This document shows, piece by piece, positions 1 through 11,124 of a DNA stretch of 39,947 nucleotides. Numbering within the stretch: the stretch's first letter is position 1; each line of letters opens with the position of its first letter. The position numbers were made by a program, and so were the translations under genes. The stretch comes from Corallochytrium limacisporum (lineage: Eukaryota; Opisthokonta), in assembly GCA_002811645.1 (NCBI GenBank), contig PDIP01000022.1:59284-99230 (forward strand). Reading direction: 5' to 3'. The notes under the pieces are model-generated. The model was not told the origin of the DNA. It ran no database searches and saw only the letters and a program-made list of their open reading frames with translations.

Positions 1-3
1 TTT

Positions 4-17
4 GGGGGGGGGGGGGG
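4..17. repeat. G homopolymer at the window start
   Basis: Fourteen consecutive G directly at the left edge. The right edge ends in nine C (39939-39947). This suggests that the window is a scaffold whose ends coincide with assembly breaks at G/C runs. Confidence 0.9.
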
Positions 18-2784
18 AGCCCTCTTTCATGCCAAACCATTATAGTTTATCGAGACGTCAACCGTAAGTGCGTTCCATCTCTGCCATAATGAATGTTTCA
101 CAAATTTTCTTTTAATTGATGGTCGTGATGAGGTTAGCCTGCCCCCACCCTGCCTTTCCCTCTGCTCCCGAGCTTTGACGGGAAATCAAAAGCAACAATC
201 CGGCTCCTTAAAAAAAAAAAGGTCAAACAATTAGAGTGCACATTGGCAGGAAAAATCATAACCCTGAAGGGTTGCTCAGCAATCGTTCATACTTTTACTA
301 CTCTGCACGCGGTGGTGGTGCATGCATCTAGGTCGTGACACGAGTGCATGGTCTATTTTCAGCTTGCACGTTGTGCATTTGGAGCTGCTCCAGACCCAAA
401 GTTCCCTTTGCTCGTTCATCTAACCCCACCCCCCCCCCTTTCTCTCCAGGGCGGGGCCTTGTTCGGGGGTCTTTTCACGGAGCCCAAGAAAAACTGAAAA
501 GTTTCTATTTTGACGGACTGCGGGCTCTCGAGATGTCATCGAAGTTTAGATATATCCCCTTCCCCTCATCACTGCTACGATACGCTCTCCTCTAAAGGGA
601 GTAGCGGAATTTCATCTCGTCCAACTTCAATACCAAATGTTCAGATAAAAATGTAAATGAGGGTGAGGGTACCAGGTTTATCGATTCCATAGATATCGTG
701 TGACATTAGAATTGCGTAGGGCGGAGAACACGCGTCACATTGACTTCCTCGTCGGGTGACGAGGGTCGGGGCTCAGCGGGGCATGCCTCTAGATTTTCAT
801 TTATCTAGTACTGAATGTGGCAAGATGTTGATCCTAAGAAAACAATCTGTGCATGCTCCCGTCAATTTTTTTGGGATCGGGAGCGCAGGCGAAACCCACG
901 ATGGCCTGCACAACCAGTCCGTCCACCACGAAGTACTGAGAAACCGAAAACCCACCGTCTGTACCCAGTACACTCACTACAGAAATTTCGTAGAATGGGG
1001 GTGTGGGTCCTCATATTATTTTCGCCGGGGCGCAGGGTCCCGCAAAAGAAATGGGCCCCCCAACTACGCCACGGGGGCCAGTAGGTTAGAAACCGACCTA
1101 GAGAGAAAGTCCTCTACGCCAGGGGAGGTCCTGCCTCGGACGAGTGGCGAAGACAATCGATACACCTGGACCCCTCCCTAATTTTCCTTTCTTCCTCTGC
1201 GCAAGAGTTTCCATAGTCAGTGTTGACCATTGGCACATCGTTCCTTACCGATCAGATTCGAAAAGAAGGGGAGGCCGTGACACGACAAATCACCGACGAA
1301 CGTTGTAAAGCCACATGGGCACACTGAATTCGTTTTCGTTAAAGATTTGGTGCATTGCCAGAACGCTCTGGGACAACTGTTCTCCGAAAACAGGAGGCAA
1401 GAAAAAAAAACAAAAGAAAAAATGCAACCGCGGAAGACGGACCTCGCTCGCCTGGGCGTGGCTGCCCCCACTTCAACCAGCTCAGGGGAGGGTAATATTG
1501 AACGTACTGACTATATCATTCTGAATTTATTGTTGCTGACTGTTTCAAACGGATGCAAAATAAAGACCTCAATAAGGATTTTGCAATCGATTGCCGCTGT
1601 TGTTGCACTTCTTATATAGTCAGCGAAGTCATTCGGACGGTGGGTGGCTTCACTCCGTGTTCTTGAGAAACTACTGCATTTCTATATTCCCCTTTCCTCT
1701 CTATCCTCCAACCATTCCTTTGAAATTAACAGTTCATTGTCTATACAAAACAGTTTCTTTCTCAGACTCCAACCGCAGAGTAATGACGATACAATGGCCC
1801 AACGGGCACCAAAAAAACAAGACCTGAAGGAGGTGCACGACCCGGCAGCAAACCAAAAATCTCCATAGTATATGTACCGAGTATATAGCAGTCAACGTGT
1901 CTGGCAACAGTAGATCCTGACTCCAGCAATATCAAGCCCAAAAAAAATTAAGCAGCCCTTGTCCCCTTACTACCCGACGGCGGTTTACAGCAACTCTAAT
2001 CAAAATAACCGGGTACCAGCTACCCGATCGTCTCTGATCTTCAAACTTTCGGGAAGAGGAAAATGTCAAACTGCAATGTGGACGTTGGCGATTTTCTGGT
2101 GGTATTTCATATACTGAATGTACTAAATTTGCAATCAGTTGGCTCCATCAATTGCTGGGTTACAAGTGTACGGGGTTCACGAAGGTCAAAATACAAGAGA
2201 AATGGAAGAAATTTTCTTCCTCTTTTTCCTTGTGCTTTCCTTTTCCTTGTGCCCGCCTGTGCGGCTGCCAAGTATGTCTGTGTCGCTCTCTCCCCTCCCT
2301 ACACCGACCCCTACTCGCCTTGTGAAACACACAGACACCCCACACACCCCGCCTCCCGTCATTTTCTGTCACCCCCCCCCGGGTGAGAGAGTGCGGGTTT
2401 TACAGGGGCTGGCTGGGTCCAGCCGCGGTGGTTTTTATCACTCTTCCTGCGGGGGTCAATCTTGCCCTGCTCTTAGCCGTTCGCACACTGCGCCGCCAAA
2501 GCAGCCGGCAGCCATAGCGGCCGAAGACGAAAAGCGAAAAAGGAATAAAAGAAAATTGGCCCAAAAAAAAAAAAACTGCGCTTGACGGAAACTGGAGCCG
2601 GTGGTGGTGTACTGGGGCGAGCCCGAAAGAAAACTGGAGAGCCCACACCATCGGGGGCTAAGGGGCACAAAAAAGATTGACGAAGATGATGAAATGGTCG
2701 CCTCCTTGGTAAGTGTCACCCCACCGTCAATCCACCAAGAGTGCACCGCCCGTCCTCGAACTGCCGTTTCTTCTGTATGCACAC

Positions 2785-2807
2785 GTGTGTGTGTGTGTGT
2801 GTGTATG

Positions 2808-2839
<32 letters not shown>
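2785..2839. repeat. (GT)n microsatellite
   Basis: An almost pure GT dinucleotide tract interrupted near the middle by ATGC and AT variants. Long open frames that run through it on either strand only encode Cys-Val or His-Thr repeats and are not genes. Confidence 0.95.
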
Positions 2840-3882
2840 AAATGAAACAGTGGACAACGACGTGGTGATGAAAGCCGCCTTGGCACGTCGTGCGCGGTGG
2901 AGACACTGAGGGACAACCGAGAGGGACAAGCGAGGCAGGGAAAATGATGTACATTGGGCCGGAGAAGGACACGTATCCAACACGAGCGAAACAAAGCCCT
3001 CCGTTTTTCTCTCCCCTGTCTCATGTTTTCCCATGAGCGGCGGCAATTTCCATATATTTAGTACCAAATAAGCTTTCCCCGTTACGCACCAGTAACTTGA
3101 AATACTCGAGAACTGGAGGAAAGGGTAGGGGGGTCAGGAGGATTCACACAATCTCGGACCCCACTTCTCTCACAACCAGCAAAAAAAAACCCTTACCCGC
3201 GAGAGTCGGAGAAAAAAAAAAGAGGGAACCACCAAACCCTCCGCACGCTGGCGCAGACTCCATGTATCGGAATGGAAGACAGTAGAATGGGGAATCGCAT
3301 TCAATTTGGAATGCATCATGGACTGTTTCCTGGGCAGACTGGCACAGAGAACCGCAGGATCACAGAGAGTGGGAGAAAAGTGAGCGTATAGTTCCATAGA
3401 AAATACACCCGCCGCTGGCATGAAAGATCTCTTCGTGAGCTTGCACGGAATAACGTTGACATGGCCAGAGCACAGCAAGCGGTCCGGAACTCCACTATTC
3501 GGCTGCATGGGTAGTGATGGGTCGAGGACACTGTGCTGTTGGCTGGTGGCTGATATGTATGCGCTGTGTCCTGTGCTTCTAATCTGCTGCCTGTTGTCTC
3601 ACCCGGGTGATCAACGTTGTTGACATTGCAAAAGTCAAGCAAGCCTTCAGTAAGCGTTGCGGAGATAACGACGAAGGAAGGGAGGAAAGGGTTTCAAGGC
3701 GCGAGGTGAAAAAGGACAGGAAGGAAAGGAACGGAAAGGAGAGAGGTTTTTTTTAAGAACTTGTCATCAACGCACAGGCAGCCAGGAAGGTCCGTTAGCG
3801 TCATCGCCATCGCCGTCATCACCAGCACCGTCATCAGCATCGCCGCCATAAACACACGAGAACGCAAAGCACACACACACAC

Positions 3883-3886
<4 letters not shown>

Positions 3887-3939
<53 letters not shown>
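3887..3939. repeat. (CT)n microsatellite
   Basis: About 26 uninterrupted CT units, preceded by a short AC tract at 3870-3882. It is the longest pure dinucleotide run in the window. Confidence 0.95.
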
Positions 3940-3941
<2 letters not shown>

Positions 3942-5140
3942 ACCCAACTCCTGTGGCCTTCGGGCAATTTGCCTAAGGCGTACGGTGGTATGCTTGGATG
4001 GGTTGGGCCATCATGGCATTAACATGGTCCGCCCGCGCGGGACTGTGCGATACGGAGATGTGTTCGGCGGGGACTTGGTGGGTGGATTTGCCTGTGTAGG
4101 GTAAGGTGTGCGTTTTGCGATGTCGGCAATAATAGCGAAGAATCGCCGGACAACGACATGTGATGCCCTGGCAATGGGGGTTCCGGGCTGCCGATGGCAG
4201 CCAATTAATTGCAAGCAGATCTTCGTCGGATCAAAGTGAGACCCTTGAAACGATCAAAGACTAACACACATCGGCAGAAAAATGTGACCAATACCCGGAG
4301 TGGAGATCATTTCTTATAGCCTGAGCAAAGGAATAGTGATTATAGTATTCCTCACACTACTGAACATGACAAACTGTGGGGTATTGGATACATCGCATTC
4401 GTGATCCTACGTTCGGTGGTCATGGCGGGTCTGCCCCTTCTTTGCACACAGCTGACCACGAAATTCCTTTTGTGGTCCGTATATCCAACTCGTTTCGATC
4501 TGTGAGTGCCCAAAAACTCGGCCCTGGAGTATCCCGGTGCCTTTTTACTCACTTACCCAAGTGGTGCGAAGGTGGGGCCATAGAAATGGGCAGGAACTGG
4601 ACCGATGGCCTTTTGTCTGATCGTGTCTCACCCGGGTCTGCCCCCATGTAACCCTTTCGCTCTCTTACTTTCCCTTCTAATGATTGAGAGCCTCGACACG
4701 TTCATGACCATCATCTTGTAGTCCCCATCAACAAGGGCAACGGCGGCGAATCTGATCTCCTTTTCTGATGGGAACAGGAGGTTTGCTCAGGTGGTTTCGT
4801 TCGAAAGTGATATGTGCTCTGAGCTCAAAACGTGCCTCATGTGACGATCTCTCGCCAATACGAAACAATGGGAATCCACTACGTGTCGTGTCCATGGCAC
4901 GACATGGTGCATGATACCCATGACAAAGGCGGACGCAGTGTCCCGGATGGCTTATGTTAGCAGGTGTGTATGGCGACCGACAAAGCTGACACGGGTTCGC
5001 GTTGTCTGAGTGCCCGGCCAACCAACCCCCTCCCAACACAAAGCCTACTACGTGCGGGTGGGGTCTCTTTTCCCAAGTGTTTCTCTTTCCCGTTGTTTGC
5101 CGTGGGTGGGTGGGCTCCCGAAGTTCGCGCGGAAAATGCA

Positions 5141-5236
5141 AAAAAGAAAAAAAAAAGAAAATACAGCAAAAAGAAAAAGAAAAGAAAGAAAGGAAATCTA
5201 AAAATAAAAATAAAGAAAACGATAGAGAGAGAGAGA
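5141..5236. repeat. A/G purine tract
   Basis: Almost 100 bases that are nearly all A and G on the + strand, with a few isolated T, C and TC interruptions, ending in a GA-repeat. Such tracts can form unusual DNA structures; no coding signal is present. Confidence 0.85.
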
Positions 5237-5408
5237 CTGTGGAAAAAAGACCATGAAAGATAAAGGGAAGCAGGGACCTCGTGGACCAAAACCGAGGGAC
5301 CCGTCCCCCCCTCCTCCCCCCCCAACACGGAGACCCGCAGGAAACAGCGGGACACTGGGTGCACGCGTGTGTGTATGGTGGGTGGGTGTGTGAGTCTCTG
5401 GTCTCCCC

Positions 5409-5449
5409 CTCTCTCTCTCTCTCTCTCTCCCTCTCTCTCTCTCTCTCTC
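5409..5449. repeat. (CT)n microsatellite, interrupted
   Basis: Two blocks of about ten CT units separated by an extra C. It lies about 170 bp from the purine tract, so the + strand switches from purine-rich to pyrimidine-rich over a short distance. Confidence 0.95.
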
Positions 5450-6349
5450 GCTCGGTGTGTCGTTGCCTGAGACTCACGCCCCATATTTTTTATTTCTGAT
5501 GCCCTTTTGGAGCAACCCCGTCCGGACGGTGATTTCCCGCCCAGTGACAGGCACGGACGGGAAGACGTGCTGAGACTTTTTTGCCCCTGTCTTTTAGAGC
5601 CACCTTTGAACACTCCCCCTATTTTTTTCCATTTGAGCCTCCTGTTCTTCTGTGAACTTTTGCACGCGTTTCCCCACCGCCCACCCGCACCTCCTGTCCT
5701 TGCGGTCCTGCGTGTTATGCCACTTTCCCTTGTTTCTCTTTGGGATCCCTCCCCGCCCGCACGGTTGGATTCTCTCCACTCTGTGCCCTCGCAATAGTTT
5801 TTCTTCTACCCGCCGCCTGTGTTGTCCCTGTGTGCTGGAACCCGCGAAGGAAGGGACGGGAAGGACTCGTTTGATGCGGCCATCGGCGCGCTCGTTGGCG
5901 GCGCATGTAGACGCAAATCGTAACGTTTGCTTCAGGGTGCTTATGCGTCATAATGCTAAGATGATCACCAAGACGCAAGGCACAGCGAAGGACGTTCAGT
6001 TTCATTCTGTCAAACAAACGGCCGGGAGATGGAGTGACAGTTTGATGCAATCCTATCGATCTGCCGTGTGTTCTATGTGCTGTCTGTTTGTTGTAGTTCC
6101 CAGGTACGGGAGCAGTTACAGTGTTCCACTGTTTGGCCTCACAGCTCCCGCCGAGGACACACAGTCTGGGAGACTGGGCTGAAAGAAAGCACCATCGAGT
6201 TGATCACTGATGATGAGTTAGGAAAGAAGGTAGAAGAGTGCCGCATCCGTCGCTGTAAAACTATGCATGTTGACAAACAAAGACTCAACTTCTTTGTGCA
6301 AGTTCTACCATCTACAGAAACTTTTGGATTTGTATATCACACAACAACC

Positions 6350-9091
6350 ATGTCTGCATCGAGCAGCAGGACACAGAGCCCACGTGTTAGCGGCGCCTCT
6401 TTCTCCTCTAAGAGCCGGACACAGAGCCCGCGGATCCCCGGCAAGGCGGTCAAGGTGGCCGTGATCGGCAGCGGTGTGACCGGCCTGGCTGCTGCCCATC
6501 GCCTGGCTAAGGAAGGCAAGCGGAAATTCGACGTGACCTTGTATGAGGCGGACGATCGCCTGGGTGGTCATGCATACTCCAAAAAAATCACCCATCCCGA
6601 GAACGACCAGGAATTGGACGTCGACCTCGGCTTCATGGTATTCAACCAGTACACTTATCCGGACATGCTTGAGTGGTTTGACGAGCTCGGTGTTGATCTC
6701 GAACCTAGTGACATGAGCTTCAGCGTATCCCGGCCAAACAACGGCCTCGAATGGGGCAGTGACGGCATCAATGCCCTCTTCGCTCAGAAGAGCAATCTGT
6801 TGAATCCGTCGTACTACCTTATGTTCGCAGACATGATGCGATTTAAGAGGGATGCACAAGACTTTCTGGCCTCTATAAACGGCGCCAGTGATAATGCTGC
6901 CGAACTTCGCCGTATGACTCTGGGAGATTTCGTGAAACAGCACATCTATGGATCTTACTTTGTGAACAATTACCTGATCCCTGTCTGCGCTGCCATCTGG
7001 AGTGCCTCAATGGGCGATTCTATGAATTTCCCGGCCTTCAATATCCTGGATTTTATGAACAATCACGCCATGCTCAACCTGATCGATCGCCCTACTTGGC
7101 TCACCGTGACAGGTCGCAGCCAACAGTACGTCGCCAAGTGCGAGGCTGACCTCAGGCGGCGCGGCGTGACCATCCTGAAAAATTGTGGAGTAAAGAAGAT
7201 CAAGGGCCCGGGTACCTTCTCTCCTGCTGGTCTGCAGGTGCAGGACCTCCGCGGCAAGACCTTGACCTACGACCGCATCATTCTAGCTTGCCATGCACCA
7301 GACAGCTTGGCCATGGCCAAGGATGTGCTTTCCGAAGAGCAGGCGAATGTTCTGTCGCAGTTCCGCTACACTCAGAACAAGGTCTACTTGCATTGTGATG
7401 CCACATACATGCCTCGGGACAGGCAATGCTGGAGCAGTTGGAACTTTATGGGTACTGAGGAGGAGTCGAAACCGTTCGTCACCTACTGGCTCAATCGCCT
7501 GCAAAATCTGGACATCAGTCGGGAAGACTACAAGCCAGTGCTGGTGACTCTGAATCCGCCGGCCGAACCCGAGGACGTCCTCGATCTGTGGGTGACTGGC
7601 CATCCGACCCCAACCGTAGACTCTGCTCGAGCACAGATCGAGGCCAGGGAACTGCAAGGAATCAACGGCATCTTCTTCGGCGGAGCCTACTCCCGCTTTG
7701 GCTTCCATCAGGACGGCTACTTGGCTGGTCGCGAGATGGCTGAGCGGCTAATTGATGCCAAGCAAGCTTGGAACCCGCTGCCCCTGATCCCCAAATTTGA
7801 TATCAGTTACCTGGATCAACCCTTCCAGATGCTGGTTCAGCAGTATATGGCTCAGTTTGTGCAGAAGGGGTCCTTGCGGGTGCGTGAGCTTGGTGGCTCC
7901 ATGAAAGTTTATGGTGACGGTACCGAGCCCAAGGCCTCCATAGTGGTCACTGACCCAGCTTTCTATCGCAAGATTGCTCTGCGCTACGACCTCGGACTCG
8001 CAGATGCCTTCGTGGACGGCGATTTCTATATTCCTCCCGGTGCTGGTGATCTGACCGATGTCTTTGACGTGCTCATTGTTAATCGTGACGAGCAGATGGT
8101 GGCCAACGGTGGCAAGCTGCAGACAATGCTCACCAATGTAATCGGGGGCACCATGTCACGCATCGAGCACTACCGTCGCTCTAATGTCGAAGAGCAGACC
8201 CGCAAGAACATTGCTGATCACTACGACCTGAGCAATGACATGTTTGGCCTCTTTCTCGACGAGACCATGACCTACTCGTGTGGGATTTACCGTAAGCGCA
8301 GTGACTCTCTGTATCAGGCCCAGCTGAACAAACTGGACCACCTGATCGACAAGGCTCGCATCCCAACCGATCGCCCTGTTGAGGTTCTGGAGGTGGGCAT
8401 GGGCTGGGGGTCCCTGTCCATCCGCCTGGCCCAGCGCTACCCCAACGCTGTGGTTACCGGTCTGACCCAATCCAGTGAACAGAAGGAGTATGCAGACGCC
8501 CTGATCCTAAAGCTGGGGCTCTCCGAACGCGTCTCTTATGAGTTAGTTGACTACCGTGTCTTTGGTCGCAAGACGCAACGTCAGTTTGATCGCATCCTTA
8601 GCTGCGAAATGATGGAGGCTGTGGGCCATGAGTTCCTGCCTGATTTCTTTGGAAACATGGACCGTCTCCTGAAGCGGGATGGCGTCATGGTGGTGCAGGT
8701 GATTTCTGTGCCGGAGGAGCGATATGCGAACTACCTCCAAACTGTGGATTTCATCCAGGAGTACATCTTCCCCGGATCATGCTGCCCATCCCTGGCTGCC
8801 GTGATTGCAGCCATGGAGAAGGGATCTAATTTCAGCGCTGAGCATGTTGAGAACATTGGACCACACTACGCCAAGACTCTGCGCCAGTGGTGGAACCGAT
8901 TCAATGCCAACGCCGACAAATTACAGTCCCTCGGCTTTGGTGAGAAGTTCTTGCGCGCCTGGGAGTACTACTTCCTGTACTGCGAAGCTGGATTCAAGAC
9001 CCGCACAATCAGCGACTACCAGATTGTATTTAGCCGTCCTGGTAACGTGGAGAATCTTGGCATCGTAGAATATCCTCGCAATGTCTTGTAG
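6350..9091 (+). CDS. FAD-dependent oxidase / cyclopropane-fatty-acyl-phospholipid synthase fusion
   Basis: A 913-residue two-domain protein. Residues about 34-490 form an amine-oxidase-like FAD domain: a Rossmann dinucleotide motif GSGVTGLAAAH with a following acidic residue and LGGH, and a C-terminal FAD motif near 442-467 (FGGAYSRFGFHQDGYLAG). Residues about 500-913 are a CFA synthase, with HYDLSND at 624-630, the S-adenosylmethionine loop VLEVGMGWGS at about 679-688, and the EMMEAVG and RAWEYYFLYCEAGF signatures. The family adds a methylene bridge from SAM across a double bond of phospholipid acyl chains; the same domain order is known from plant cyclopropane synthases. The start is set at the ATG at 6350 (ACAACAACC context). 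The frame stays open for 94 more codons upstream but without a plausible ATG. The N-terminus carries SRTQSPR twice (residues 6-12 and 22-28). Function is confident; the exact substrate is not. Confidence 0.93.
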   Translation: MSASSSRTQSPRVSGASFSSKSRTQSPRIPGKAVKVAVIGSGVTGLAAAHRLAKEGKRKFDVTLYEADDRLGGHAYSKKITHPENDQELDVDLGFMVFNQYTYPDMLEWFDELGVDLEPSDMSFSVSRPNNGLEWGSDGINALFAQKSNLLNPSYYLMFADMMRFKRDAQDFLASINGASDNAAELRRMTLGDFVKQHIYGSYFVNNYLIPVCAAIWSASMGDSMNFPAFNILDFMNNHAMLNLIDRPTWLTVTGRSQQYVAKCEADLRRRGVTILKNCGVKKIKGPGTFSPAGLQVQDLRGKTLTYDRIILACHAPDSLAMAKDVLSEEQANVLSQFRYTQNKVYLHCDATYMPRDRQCWSSWNFMGTEEESKPFVTYWLNRLQNLDISREDYKPVLVTLNPPAEPEDVLDLWVTGHPTPTVDSARAQIEARELQGINGIFFGGAYSRFGFHQDGYLAGREMAERLIDAKQAWNPLPLIPKFDISYLDQPFQMLVQQYMAQFVQKGSLRVRELGGSMKVYGDGTEPKASIVVTDPAFYRKIALRYDLGLADAFVDGDFYIPPGAGDLTDVFDVLIVNRDEQMVANGGKLQTMLTNVIGGTMSRIEHYRRSNVEEQTRKNIADHYDLSNDMFGLFLDETMTYSCGIYRKRSDSLYQAQLNKLDHLIDKARIPTDRPVEVLEVGMGWGSLSIRLAQRYPNAVVTGLTQSSEQKEYADALILKLGLSERVSYELVDYRVFGRKTQRQFDRILSCEMMEAVGHEFLPDFFGNMDRLLKRDGVMVVQVISVPEERYANYLQTVDFIQEYIFPGSCCPSLAAVIAAMEKGSNFSAEHVENIGPHYAKTLRQWWNRFNANADKLQSLGFGEKFLRAWEYYFLYCEAGFKTRTISDYQIVFSRPGNVENLGIVEYPRNVL

Positions 9092-9390
9092 AGCTTAAAT
9101 CTTTAGGACATTACTGATTGATGCACCTTTGAGTCTTATTAGGTACAACACTGGATCAGCAGAACCACTCCAGCACAACGAGTTTGAAGTTTTTAAATTT
9201 GTCATATTACAATTGTACAATTAGGAATCCCACCACAGTGCTTCGCAACCGTGTAACTTGACCAGCATGCAATGCTGCTCTGTGCCAATGACCAAGGGAC
9301 TCCAAATGCTTGCCACTGCAGTGTCTATGGGCATGGACATTGGTATGATGGTTTTATTGGGGTTGTTTTTGATGGTAAGTCTACTTCTAA

Positions 9391-10065
9391 CTATACCAGT
9401 TTCTTCTGCTTGAAGAAGCCAGTCAGGTGCCGTGTCTGCCAGAATCCGACACCTAGCAAAATCACCAGCTGAATGATGGACCACCAGAAAACACGGTCCA
9501 GGGTGGACTCACTAATACTCCGGAAGCGAGTTTCCCGGAACCGCTGGTAGTGCTGCTCCTTAATGATCTGATCCGCCTGTCCCATGAGCTGACGCACCCG
9601 CAGCTGTAGCTGAGATAGACGCTCTTCCCGCGCAATCTCTTCATAGTTGACGGTGTCCTCGCCGGTCTCAATATTAAAGAACACTCGCATTTTGGCGCTC
9701 CTGCCAAAGAACCCTGCATTGCCCATGCTCAGGCAAATTATGTGCTCCCCGTTGTCATGGGAAGTGAAGAGAAATTTGCCCTCACCAAAGAAATCCTTCT
9801 TCACCAGTACTTCACCGCCCGGTGACTCTGCTTCAAGATGCACTGCTCCATTGTCTTCGTCAAAGACAAAGCGTTTCGCCTCCTCGTCCCACAATTCCAC
9901 GCGGTAGGTGCCCCGTACTTCCGTATCTACCGGCACTTCTTCAAGGAAACACTTCTGATCCCCAGATCGGAGGGGGAAACTCAGGGCCTTGGTACCCACT
10001 ACCAGACAACACAACACCACAAACAGGGCGGTCAGTGGCCCGAAATAACGAACTCTGTGAGTCAT
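9391..10065 (-). CDS. p24-alpha family cargo receptor (TMED4/TMED9-like)
   Basis: A 224-residue type I membrane protein. It has a signal peptide (about 1-28), a lumenal GOLD domain with the paired cysteines C39 and C111, a helical coiled-coil stretch (about 141-185), one membrane helix (about 191-209) and a short cytosolic tail with FF at 217-218 and KKLV at 221-224. The tail is the classic p24 signal: FF binds COPII and KKXX binds COPI. The ending RHLTGFFKQKKLV closely matches the alpha subfamily. p24 proteins cycle between ER and Golgi and sort GPI-anchored and other cargo. The gene is tail-to-tail with the fatty-acid synthase (299 bp apart) and head-to-head with the small membrane protein gene. 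Confidence 0.93.
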   Translation of the reverse strand: MTHRVRYFGPLTALFVVLCCLVVGTKALSFPLRSGDQKCFLEEVPVDTEVRGTYRVELWDEEAKRFVFDEDNGAVHLEAESPGGEVLVKKDFFGEGKFLFTSHDNGEHIICLSMGNAGFFGRSAKMRVFFNIETGEDTVNYEEIAREERLSQLQLRVRQLMGQADQIIKEQHYQRFRETRFRSISESTLDRVFWWSIIQLVILLGVGFWQTRHLTGFFKQKKLV

Positions 10066-10875
10066 ACTTTTCTTTGTACGAAATGAATACTATATTGTGC
10101 CTGTGCACAATAATCACTTAGACTTTTGTTGATCACAATCACTAAGCCACAATGACATTCACTGTTTGATCTACCTCCTTTTGTGTTGCCTGCCGCAAAA
10201 TAACAACAATCGCTGCACCTGACCTCAACAACAACACCACCGTCCCCCATCACCGGCAACAGTAGAAAATGTATTGCAGAGGTGGACCGCGGACCTGGGC
10301 AAAAGAGATACCATAGCTAGGTAAAAAGGGGGGAGGGTGGCTGTTTTGCCTTTTCGCTGCTTAAGCAGCGGGCCAAGTAAGAGCGGCCGGACTGTTGGGG
10401 GCCGGATTATTCCAGCACACCGGCCCACATCCGGAGCAAATGGCAAGACCAACCACCCACGGGACCACTGCACTTCGGGCTGTTATGGCATAGTGAACGT
10501 ACTGGGAACTGGTGCGGCCAGGGGTGAACCAGCTTTTTGGCGAGGCAGAGGGAAGAAGGCAGGTGATCACGTCTGCATTGCCGCTCCATTGCGGGTCTCG
10601 ACCCCGTGTGTGCGAGAGAAGGGGGCCAATCCAATCGAATACTAAAGGAGGGGGGAGTGTGCCGGCTTTCGCCGGGTATGCCCGCCCCCCACCCTTGGAG
10701 CACGCTGAGCCGCCGCTACGACTGCGCGTGTGACTCACTCATAAGCGGGCATTGGAAAGGTACTTTTAAGAGCTGAACGACTAGATAACGCAAAAATTAT
10801 TCGTAAGGATTTGATATTCTATCCGCCACGGAATACGATCTGTTGTTTAGAGACAGACCGGGGATCCAGAGTCAT
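10066..10875. promoter_or_regulatory. Divergent intergenic region, p24 / small TM gene
   Basis: About 810 bp between two head-to-head genes, so it probably contains both promoters. It holds no supported gene. It is rich in short G and C runs (for example near 10330, 10650 and 10685) and contains a perfect 16-bp palindrome (listed separately). No clear TATA box could be assigned. Confidence 0.5.
10355..10370. repeat. Perfect 16-bp palindrome
   Basis: CGCTGCTTAAGCAGCG is identical to its own reverse complement. It lies in the divergent promoter region, about 290 bp from the p24 start and 505 bp from the small gene start. It could be a binding site for a dimeric transcription factor; this is inference. 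Confidence 0.6.
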
Positions 10876-11067
10876 ATGCGCATTCCGAACTGTGTGGCGG
10901 TCAATCGTAAGCGGTTCCCTGCCATCTATACGCAGGTGCGCACACAGTCGTCCAGCTCTAACAGGAAAGACTTTTTCAAGAGAAACGGTACCAACCTCTT
11001 GTTTGCCGCCACCTTCATCCTTCTCGCTGCTAGTGTCGGCTACCGTAACTTGCAGAAGTCCAAATAA
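10876..11067 (+). CDS. Small single-TM protein, probably mitochondrial
   Basis: A 63-residue protein starting at the ATG at 10876. The first 37 residues are rich in Arg, Lys, Ser and Asn and nearly free of acids (MRIPNCVAVNRKRFP...), which resembles a mitochondrial presequence. A run of serines at about 26-29 follows a Val-Arg-Thr-Gln context. One membrane helix (about 38-55, NLLFAATFILLAASVGY) and a short basic tail (RNLQKSK) follow. I do not recognise the family; the layout resembles small inner-membrane subunits or assembly factors of respiratory complexes. It ends only 58 bp before the guanylate kinase start. An overlapping frame of similar length (from about 10811) has no membrane or targeting pattern and was not chosen. 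Confidence 0.5.
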   Translation: MRIPNCVAVNRKRFPAIYTQVRTQSSSSNRKDFFKRNGTNLLFAATFILLAASVGYRNLQKSK

Positions 11068-11124
11068 GTCCTAGTTGACCGCAATCAACTTGTTTCACAA
11101 ACTCATATCACCGTGATTTCCAGA

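Larger units (their letters stand above)
1..6349. other. Long region without a convincing gene
   Basis: About 6.1 kb upstream of the first recognisable gene. All open frames here are short, overlap one another on both strands, and mostly encode translated simple repeats or low-complexity proline, serine, lysine and arginine stretches. None shows a recognisable domain, and no tRNA, 5S or U6 pattern was seen. The region holds GT and CT microsatellites, a purine-rich block and many short A, G and C runs. It may be intergenic, a long promoter or UTR region, or repeat-rich DNA near a scaffold edge. The 282 bases directly before the synthase start are open in its frame and may be 5' UTR. Confidence 0.6.

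Noticed and set aside
855-884. Hairpin GCTCCCG / CGGGAGC with a 16-base loop
   Set aside because: Seven-base arms of this kind are expected by chance in a 40-kb window; no neighbouring gene to regulate.
756-1181. 141-codon plus-strand frame
   Set aside because: No domain, mixed composition, overlapped by another frame of similar quality.
2456-3067. 203-codon minus-strand frame
   Set aside because: It runs through the GT microsatellite (His-Thr repeats), has low-complexity Ser/Phe composition and no domain.
4728-5613. Two long minus-strand frames of 218-249 codons
   Set aside because: Both read through the CT and purine tracts (Arg-Glu and Phe/Ser repeats) and overlap each other; no recognisable protein.
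10361-10738. 125-codon minus-strand frame in the p24 upstream region
   Set aside because: Low-complexity Gly/Pro/Ser composition, overlaps other frames in the divergent promoter, no domain.
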